Made by a program: the position numbers and the translations under genes
The notes under the pieces: generated by a model
Database searches by the model: none
Told to the model about the DNA's origin: nothing
Seen by the model: the letters and a program-made list of their open reading frames with translations, nothing else
Assembly (NCBI RefSeq): GCF_014132355.1
Contig: NZ_BLZO01000085.1
Location: 124,001-188,000, forward strand
Length of the DNA: 64,000 nucleotides
Direction of reading: 5' to 3'
From: Okeania sp. KiyG1
GTDB lineage: Bacteria; Cyanobacteriota; Cyanobacteriia; Cyanobacteriales; Microcoleaceae
In this document: positions 57,646 to 64,000 of the stretch, piece after piece
Numbering within the stretch: position 1 is the stretch's first letter
Layout of the letters: the number at the start of each line of letters is the position of its first letter

Positions 57646-57730
57646 CAAAATTTGTACTGAAAAAAATCGCAAACCGCTATAATATTTAAAATTAAAGTAA
57701 ATTAAATTTTGTGGCAAAGGGCAATAATCC

Positions 57731-57850
57731 ATGACTCCTTCTTTATCAAACTTCTTATTAAGTCTACTGGCGGGAACTCTAATTGTAGTTATTCCTGCTA
57801 CAATTTTTCTGATATTCGTCAGCCAAAAGGATAAAGTTACTCGTTCCTAG
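57731..57850 (+). CDS. psbX: Photosystem II subunit PsbX
   Basis: A 39-residue single-pass thylakoid protein of photosystem [22 protein letters not shown] then [19 protein letters not shown]. The TPSL start, the membrane segment and the SQKDKxxRS end are the PsbX signature. ycf66 follows on the same strand; the two are neighbours in many cyanobacteria, here separated by almost 1 kb of repeat-filled DNA. Missed by long-ORF searches because of its size. The ATG follows AATAATCC with no strong Shine-Dalgarno. Confidence 0.9.
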   Translation: MTPSLSNFLLSLLAGTLIVVIPATIFLIFVSQKDKVTRS

Positions 57851-58818
57851 ACCCTAAATAATAAACATTTTCCTTTTTGGAGCAAAGGTTAAGTCAGAAT
57901 ACCATTTCCTAGAAGTCTAACAATCACGAATTCTTCTTAGGAATAAACTTTTTTCTGCAATAACTTAACAGTTATGTGAAGAGCCGAAAAGCAAACTATT
58001 TTTGGTTTAAGTTTCAGCTAATTTTTTCGACAAAGACAAAGTGAAAGCCTCAGACTATAGAATAGGGGAGACAGTGATATAATTGTCCAAACCTAACAAG
58101 CTGAGGTTTTTCTTTGTTAAATTGATGATATAGCAGAAGGCAAAAGGAAAAATATGGCGTTGTCTGAGCTTTTAGCTTTTGATATAACGTTTCTCAAATT
58201 GGTCAGATACAGTTTTAGATCCCCCCTAACCCCCCTTAATAAGGGGGGAACCTTCACGCGTCCCCCTTTTTAAGCTATCCCTTATAAGGAACTCCTGAAA
58301 CCCTTGTGGAAGGGTGGGGGGTGTGGGAAGTAAGAATTTTGTCTACAGTCCTCACTCATAGTGTATTTTTCAATACAATTTTCTCCAGAAAAAGCCGCTC
58401 CCAGACTTACAAATAACTTGTCTTTTTGTCAAGTTTTATGTTAAGAAAGATATTTATAAAGCATAGCTTTTTAAGGGGGATAATGGGGGATCGTAAATGT
58501 ACCTCATCTTTATAAGAAATGCTATATATCAAATATAGTAATGGCGACTGCTATACAATATCCAACAACTCTATTAGACATCTCCAAAAATCCAAAATAA
58601 AATCAATTATCACATAGAAATTATCAATTCTTTTTCTGTACGGACGTTGCATGGAACGTCCCTACTGCCTACTACCTACTCCCTCTTTTCTGGAGATGTC
58701 TATTAAATAAGCTTTATATCTTTTATATCTACCAAGTAACTTCAAGTCTAGATACCAAGTCAGGGTAGAGATTTTAAACTTGAATTACTAATTTATTACT
58801 TAACTTAGGAGATTTATA
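57851..58818. other. Gene-free stretch with hairpin and MITE
   Basis: Holds the words TTGTCTGAGCTTTTAGC (58159), CCCCCCTTAATAAGGGGGG (58233-58251, a perfect hairpin) and a family B element at 58575-58702 (TAGACATCTCC ... GGAGATGTCTA) that contains the palindrome GGACGTTGCATGGAACGTCC. Nothing coding was seen. Confidence 0.55.
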
Positions 58819-59700
58819 ATGGTCAACTTAGGATTAAATTGGAGTAGTTTGCTGGGAATAATCCTGGCCGTAGCAGGAGCAGGACTATACTTCCTCCGCA
58901 CATGGCGTCCAAAACTAGCAAGAGACCACGATATTTTCTTTGCAGCAATTGGCTTACTATGTGGAGGTATTCTTATATTCCAAGGCTGGAGACTAGACCC
59001 TATTTTAGCTTTCGGTCAGTTTTTGTTAACTGGTAGTGCCATATTTTTTGCAGCAGAATCTATCAGAATGAGAGGTCTTACAACTAAGCAAGCTAGAGAA
59101 CGTACCCCTATTGTAGATGAAGAAAGACCGGTAAGCCCTGTTTATGGTTATGCAGAATCAGACTTAGATGAGTTAGAACCTTATGAAGAATATCCCGCTA
59201 ACCGTCGTATCAGAGGTTCTCAAGATTATCGTTCTTCTAGGCCAGATAATTTTGAGGATGACTACCGCCGTCGTCCTCCTAATCGCAGAAGTAGTTATGA
59301 TAGAGCAGGGGAAACAACCCCAAGACCGCGCAAGCGTAGTCCTCGTTCAGAAGATTATTCTACTAGAGCGTCTTCTGAGTATTGGGAAACTTCTGTAGAT
59401 TTAGAAGATAAGAGACCTACTTCTCGCAGTCGAGGTAATGTCAGTGATACTAATAGGCCAGAAGATAGACTACCTCGCCCTCGTAGTCGAGATAGTTGGG
59501 AGACTTCTACTACTGAAGAAAGGCCACCCAATAACCGTACTCGTCGCCCTAGTCCTGAAGCAAGCTACTCGGAAGAAACATCTCCTAGAACTAGAAAACG
59601 TCGTCCACCAGAAGCATCATCTACTGATGGAGGAGCAACATCAGAAAATTATGTAGAGTATACTCCTATGGATTCTGCTGATAGTGATGTTAATGGTTAA
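58819..59700 (+). CDS. ycf66: Ycf66 family protein
   Basis: 293 residues. The N-terminal 85 residues are the conserved Ycf66 membrane domain (NLGLNWSSLLGIILAVAGAG, YFLRTWRPKLARDHDIFFAA, and two to three hydrophobic segments). The rest is a low-complexity hydrophilic tail rich in Arg, Ser, Pro, Glu and Tyr (RRPPNRRSSYDRAGE, TTEERPPNNRTRRP), longer than in most homologues and probably disordered. AGGAG lies nine bases before the ATG. Photosynthesis-linked thylakoid protein of unclear role. Confidence 0.9.
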   Translation: MVNLGLNWSSLLGIILAVAGAGLYFLRTWRPKLARDHDIFFAAIGLLCGGILIFQGWRLDPILAFGQFLLTGSAIFFAAESIRMRGLTTKQARERTPIVDEERPVSPVYGYAESDLDELEPYEEYPANRRIRGSQDYRSSRPDNFEDDYRRRPPNRRSSYDRAGETTPRPRKRSPRSEDYSTRASSEYWETSVDLEDKRPTSRSRGNVSDTNRPEDRLPRPRSRDSWETSTTEERPPNNRTRRPSPEASYSEETSPRTRKRRPPEASSTDGGATSENYVEYTPMDSADSDVNG

Positions 59701-59715
59701 TTTAAGAAGGCAGAT

Positions 59716-59889
59716 ATTCAACAATTAATAATTAATAATTAATAATTAATAATTACCTCTCCTTGAAAAGAAGAGGATTAACGAAAATTTTTTCTTCTCT
59801 TGGTCTCATGGATATGGCAAGGTTTCCTCGCCATCCCTCGACCGCTTTTTCTCCTTTAAAGGAGAGGCTTTAAACCTTAATTATTCGGT
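59716..59889. repeat. Family A element after ycf66
   Basis: TTCAACAATTAATAATTAAT heptamers, CTCTCCTTGAAAAGAAGAGG, TCTTGGTCTCATGGATATGG, CGACCGCTTTTTCTCCTTTA and final TTATTCGGTAAGC. The core is short. Confidence 0.7.
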
Positions 59890-61609
59890 AAGCATTCAGC
59901 CTTCAGCGCTTCCCTGGGGGATGCTACGCAAACAACTATTGTTTTTAGTTTGAGATCAAAGTTTTACGTAAGCATTTCCTGCGGAATGCTGCGCAAACAG
60001 CAGTTAGCTATCAACTATTCCTACGGAATGCTGCGCAAACAGCTTTATTACCTTTAAAGGATAAAAAAGCAATTTTATCAAAGCTTCAGAGTACGAATAT
60101 CTGGTTAAGAATGTAGTAGAAATTAAATGAATGCTTGTTTTATTCATTAGACATCTCCAATAATAAAAAATCAAATCAATTATTGCACAGCAATTATCAA
60201 TTCTTCCCCTCCTGGGAGGGGAGGGGCGAGGGTTGGGTTCCCTACTCCCTATGCATGGAGGAGATGTCTATTAAAAAGCTGATAGCTGAATGCTTACAGT
60301 TTTACTAATTGAAGCATAATTTATACTTACTACCAAAGTCTGCTTTAAAGTCTATATTAATTCCTTCGACTGCTATAAAATGAAACTCTAATTGATTAAA
60401 TGTATTGTTTAATTTGCTATGCAATTGTATACATTTTAGAAGTTTTCAATTTAGTAAAGAATACAGAATACACATACATTAGCCTCAAATTAGAAGGTAC
60501 TTATTCTAGTAGTAAAAGTTATTTATTTTACTCAAGTCAAAAGTCTTATTGCTATGATTTTTAGGACTTACCGAATAATTAACTAATTAATAATTAAATA
60601 ATTCGCGCCTCTGTTGCCTCCCCTTTTAAGGGGAAAAAGCGGTCGTTTGCGTTTGCGATAGCATTCCGTAAGGAAAGCAGTCCGTAGGATGGGATGGCTA
60701 GGAAACCTGCGCCATATCCATGAGACCAAGACAGCGGTCGTAGCGGAGCGCACCCGTTGGGTGGGATGGCTAGGAAACCTGCGCCATACCCATAAGACCA
60801 AGAGAAGAAATAATATTTCCTTATATTCAATTCCGTTTCTGTTAAAACCAGAGGTAATTATCAATTATCCATTATCAATTATCCATTAATGAAGCACCCA
60901 TAGGAAATTATAGACCATTTGTAGGGGTTGACGGCCGTTAACCCCTACTATTTGTAGTGGTTATGCGTAAGTCTTGTTATTAATAATTTTATCTACAAAG
61001 CTTGCGTGAAGCTAATATAGAGAATATTTGAAAGCCAATTCCAAATACAATAATATAGAGAAATTCAATGTACTATCAATTTTAAGTCTTGTGCTAATAG
61101 TTATTAGAAGACGACTGATTGATCTGGGATGTGAAAACCAGATGCTATGAAAGAGGCAATAGAAAATAGTAAAGGAGGGAAAACAGCATTAAATAGTAGC
61201 GATCGCTACGGAGATAGGGGGATGGATAAGGGCGCTTTTTTTCTAATAAAAAAACTCAATCTATACTTATATCTCAAATAAAAACACTATATATATATCT
61301 ACTAAATTTGGCGTTGCATATTTGAGGGATAAATTCTAGTTTCGGAGAAAGGGGAAGTATTAAAGATGAGATTTACCTTTGCCCCAAAAGACATCTCCAA
61401 TAATAAAAAATCAAATCAATTATCCCACTCTTATTTATCAATTCTTTCCCCCTACTCCCTACTCCCTACTCCCTACTCCCTCTTTTCTAGAGATGTGTAA
61501 AGATTCATCCCTTGATTGAGGAATGCCCTAAATTTGATTGACTAAAATTAAACACTATTAACATCATAAGCGCTACACTAAAATCTAGCAAATTTTCAAG
61601 GGTTTTACG
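59890..61609. other. Gene-free stretch of stacked repeats before crtH
   Basis: Family D (59890-60060), family B (60148-60270), family A reversed (60568-60890, with the block GGATGGGATGGCTAGGAAAC repeated twice), a palindromic unit (60921-60948), and family B (61389-61500). 60949-61388 and 61501-61609 contain only AT-rich DNA and one HIP1 (61200). No gene seen. Confidence 0.6.
60921..60948. repeat. 28-bp palindrome, intergenic relative of the one in tnpB
   Basis: GTAGGGGTTGACGG followed by CCGTTAACCCCTAC, one mismatch from a perfect palindrome and sharing 10 of 14 arm positions or more with 22777-22804. Seen as a mobile palindromic unit. Confidence 0.7.
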
Positions 61610-63163
61610 ATGACAATTTCTCCTGCATCTCAGTCATTAACTGACAAATTTCCTCCAATACTTGAATATGATGCAATAGTTATCGGTTCTGGTATTGGTG
61701 GTTTAGTTACAGCTACTCAACTTGCAGCTAAAGGAGGCAAAGTTATAGTATTAGAAAGTTATACTATTCCTGGTGGTAGCTCTGGTTATTTTGAAAGGGA
61801 GGGATACACATTTGATGTTGGTGCATCAATGATATTTGGTTTTGGTAAGAAGGGTACAACAAATTTACTGACTCGTGCTTTAGATGCGGTAAATGTTAGC
61901 ATAGAAACAATCCCTGACCCCGTGCAAATACATTATCATCTACCAGATAATTTAGAGTTAAAAGTTCACCAAGAATATGAAAAGTTTATCCAAGAATTAA
62001 TTCAAATATTTCCCCATGAAAAAAAAGGAATTCGTCAATTTTATGATGAATGTTGGACAGTGTTTAATTATCTCAATTCTATGGAGTTATTATCTCTAGA
62101 AGAGTTAAAATATCTCTCCAAATCATTTTTTCAAAATCCTGGTTCTTGTCTGGGTTTATTGAAGTATTTGCCTCAAAATGTAGGTGATGTTGCACGTCGA
62201 TATATTAGCGATAAAAAATTATTAAAGTTTATTGATATGGAATGTTATTGTTGGTCAGTAGTGCCAGCAGATTTGACACCAATGATTAATGCAGGAATGG
62301 TGTTTTCGGATCGCCATTATGGTGGTATTAATTATCCTAAAGGTGGTGTGGGTAAAATTTCTCAAAAATTGGTAGAAGGTTTGGAGAAAACAGGGGGAGA
62401 AATTAGATATAAGTCTCGCGTTCAAGAAATTATTATCGAAAAGGGAAAAGCGGTAGGAGTGAAGTTAACTAATGGAAAGGTTTATCGAGGTAAACGGGTT
62501 ATTTCTAATGCGACGAGATGGGATACTTTTGGCAAGTTAATTCCAGCAGAAAATATACCGTCAAGTGAGAAAAAATGGCGCAGTAATTATCAAAAGTCAC
62601 CAAGTTTTTTAAGTTTACATTTAGGAGTGGAAGCTTCTGTATTTCCAGAAGGTACAGAATGTCATCATATTCTCTTAGAAAATTGGGAGAAAATGGAAGA
62701 ATCAGAAGGTACTATTTTTGTCTCTATTCCTACACTTTTAGACTCAGATTTAGCGCCAAAAGGTTATCATATAGTTCATAGTTTTACACCTAGTTATATA
62801 GAAGATTGGCAAGGATTAACAATCAAAGAATATGAAGCAAAAAAAGAAGAAGCTGCGGGGCGAGTTATTGATAGATTAGAAAAGATTTTTCCTGGTTTAG
62901 ATGCTGGTTTAGATTATATGGAAGTAGGAACAGCTCGTTCCCATAAAAGATTTTTAAATCGTGAAGATGGCACTTATGGACCTATTCCTAGTCATAAATT
63001 ACAAGGTCTATTAGCAATGCCATTTAATCGTACTGCAATACCTGGTTTATATTGTGTTGGAGATAGTACATTTCCTGGTCAAGGTTTAAATGCTGTGGCT
63101 TTTTCTGGTTTTGCCTGCGCTCATAAAGTTGCTGTTGATTTAGGATTAAAAAAAGGGGAGTAG
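61610..63163 (+). CDS. crtH: Carotenoid (prolycopene) isomerase
   Basis: Converts tetra-cis-lycopene to all-trans lycopene, in the carotenoid route to photosynthetic pigments. 517 residues. FAD-binding [20 protein letters not shown] with acidic end VLES near residue 28-50; [20 protein letters not shown], then the CRTISO motifs [33 protein letters not shown] and the C-terminal [20 protein letters not shown]. Length normal. ATG at 61610 is preceded by AAGGGTTTTACG. Not clustered with other carotenoid genes in this window. Confidence 0.95.
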   Translation: MTISPASQSLTDKFPPILEYDAIVIGSGIGGLVTATQLAAKGGKVIVLESYTIPGGSSGYFEREGYTFDVGASMIFGFGKKGTTNLLTRALDAVNVSIETIPDPVQIHYHLPDNLELKVHQEYEKFIQELIQIFPHEKKGIRQFYDECWTVFNYLNSMELLSLEELKYLSKSFFQNPGSCLGLLKYLPQNVGDVARRYISDKKLLKFIDMECYCWSVVPADLTPMINAGMVFSDRHYGGINYPKGGVGKISQKLVEGLEKTGGEIRYKSRVQEIIIEKGKAVGVKLTNGKVYRGKRVISNATRWDTFGKLIPAENIPSSEKKWRSNYQKSPSFLSLHLGVEASVFPEGTECHHILLENWEKMEESEGTIFVSIPTLLDSDLAPKGYHIVHSFTPSYIEDWQGLTIKEYEAKKEEAAGRVIDRLEKIFPGLDAGLDYMEVGTARSHKRFLNREDGTYGPIPSHKLQGLLAMPFNRTAIPGLYCVGDSTFPGQGLNAVAFSGFACAHKVAVDLGLKKGE

Positions 63164-63734
63164 GGGAGTTTTCAACAATTAATAATTAATAATTAATAAT
63201 TACCTCTCCTTGAAAAGAAGAGGATTGACGCGCCACTTTACGGGAAGCTTCACTAACGACCGCTTTTTTCTCCTTTAAAGGAGAGGCTTTAAACCTAAAT
63301 TATTCGGTAAACATCAGAATAATTAGGGTTTGCTGAAAAGCTGGCACTTTTTTAGACCCAAAAATGCTAAAACCTTTATCTGTCAATGGTTTTATATTTA
63401 TTCAGCCAACCCTAATTATCAAAAAGGTAATTCAGTCTGTATTAGACATCTCCTATAATCAAAAATAAAATCAATTATCGCACAGAAATTATCAGTTATT
63501 TCCTCTTACTCCTTCTTTTCCGGAGATGTCTATTAATTATTTAATAATTGAAGTTTCACCCAGGTATAGCGTGATTTTTGATAATTAGTATAAGAAGAAA
63601 AATCCTTGTACTTTCATAGAACTTCTATGGTCTACCAAGGGTGAAAAGTTCTATAATATCTACTCCTTATTCCCTACTATTTTTTCCCTGGTTTCTACTG
63701 CCAAAATGTACCCGCTCGACGAGGAAATTTTTGT
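63164..63734. other. Gene-free stretch with A, C and B elements
   Basis: Family A at 63170-63309 (ACAATTAATAATTAATAATT ... TTATTCGGTAA), family C at 63322-63417 (AATTAGGGTTTGCTGAAAAG ... TTCAGCCAACCCTAATTA, only about 95 bp, a short form), and family B at 63443-63532 (TAGACATCTCC ... GGAGATGTCTA). The three lie side by side in 370 bases. A GAGGAAAT Shine-Dalgarno precedes the next ATG. Confidence 0.7.
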
Positions 63735-64000
63735 ATGTTTAATCGCCTTAATTTAAGTACACTTAAAATTATTGCAGTGGCAGGATTGATGATATTTGGA
63801 TTAATTTCTACACTAGCGATCGCTAATTATATTAAAACTGCCAAAATTGTTAAGAATCAATCTATTAATTCTCAATTTGTTCTTAATCAATCTTCTCAAA
63901 AAATCTTAAATAATCAATGGATAATTAGCTCTGCTCAAGCTCAGGAATTAGTTGCACAAGGAGCAACAATTTTAGATGCTCGTTCTTGTAAAATATTGAA
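63735..64000 (+). CDS. Rhodanese-like protein, partial (runs off the window)
   Basis: Open from ATG 63735 to the last base. An N-terminal signal or membrane segment (about residues 10-30, KIIAVAGLMIFGLISTLAIA) is followed by a polar region with NQSINSQFVLNQ, and then the first strand and helix of a rhodanese fold, SSAQAQELVAQGATILDARS. GAGGAAAT stands about eight bases before the ATG. The active-site Cys would lie outside the window. Secreted or membrane-anchored sulfurtransferase-like protein by inference. Confidence 0.6.
   Translation, partial: MFNRLNLSTLKIIAVAGLMIFGLISTLAIANYIKTAKIVKNQSINSQFVLNQSSQKILNNQWIISSAQAQELVAQGATILDARSCKIL

Noticed and set aside
60583-60889. Overlapping ORFs with a doubled RRFPSHP motif
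   Set aside because: They arise from a twofold internal repeat in the reversed family A element.

Overview
The window comes from a filamentous, AT-rich cyanobacterium. The evidence is psbX, ycf66, crtH, squalene-hopene cyclase, a UbiC-type chorismate lyase, scattered HIP1 octamers (GCGATCGC) and a very large share of intergenic DNA packed with repeats. Roughly half of the window is coding. The style resembles Oscillatoriales of the Trichodesmium/Okeania/Microcoleus type, but genus cannot be settled from sequence reading alone.

Layout. 61-7147 (minus) is one probable operon: a fold-type III decarboxylase-like protein whose PLP lysine position is Val, followed by four tandem copies of a zinc-ribbon membrane protein. 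Two copies are an apparently exact 1501-bp duplication, and three copies are split into overlapping ORFs in the -1 frame. 7434-11917 holds two decayed genes, a frameshifted asparagine-synthetase-like gene and a membrane protein. 12311-20300 holds galE, a thioredoxin-like ferredoxin, dps, small cyanobacterial genes and a dead endonuclease/exonuclease/phosphatase gene. 20335-23450 has shc and a lone tnpB. 23910-31776 is the most system-like part: two large paralogues (pentapeptide repeats, membrane segments, pentapeptide repeats, coiled coil, CHAT protease) flank a sigma-70-like protein with a triplicated sigma-2 region, and paired operator-like palindromes lie upstream. 33631-48144 holds housekeeping genes (ribD, purF, chorismate lyase), a DUF6816-like protein, a split ATPase/GGDEF gene, a cyclic-nucleotide-binding protein and a complete IS inserted exactly at the purF stop codon. 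48627-51931 has a long unknown protein converging on a membrane GTPase. Upstream of the GTPase lies a satellite-like array of seven 153-bp units, each with an 18-bp perfect palindrome. 53711-64000 returns to core genes: tRNA-Leu(GAG), accC, yggT, psbX, ycf66, crtH and the start of a rhodanese-like gene, plus a second tnpB killed by one stop codon.

Gene-free DNA is dominated by recurring elements: family A (about 150-340 bp, ends in ATTATTCGGTAA, GC-rich variable core), family B (about 110-160 bp MITE, ends TAGACATCTCC/GGAGATGTCTA), family C (ends AATTAGGGYTTGCTGA/TCAGCAARCCCTAATT), family D (TAAGCATTTCCTGCGGAATG with TCAGCTAT runs), heptamer runs of TAATTAT type and purine tracts. Several unrelated genes are broken by an apparent single-base loss, mostly at A/T homopolymers, so either real gene decay or assembly indels must be considered.
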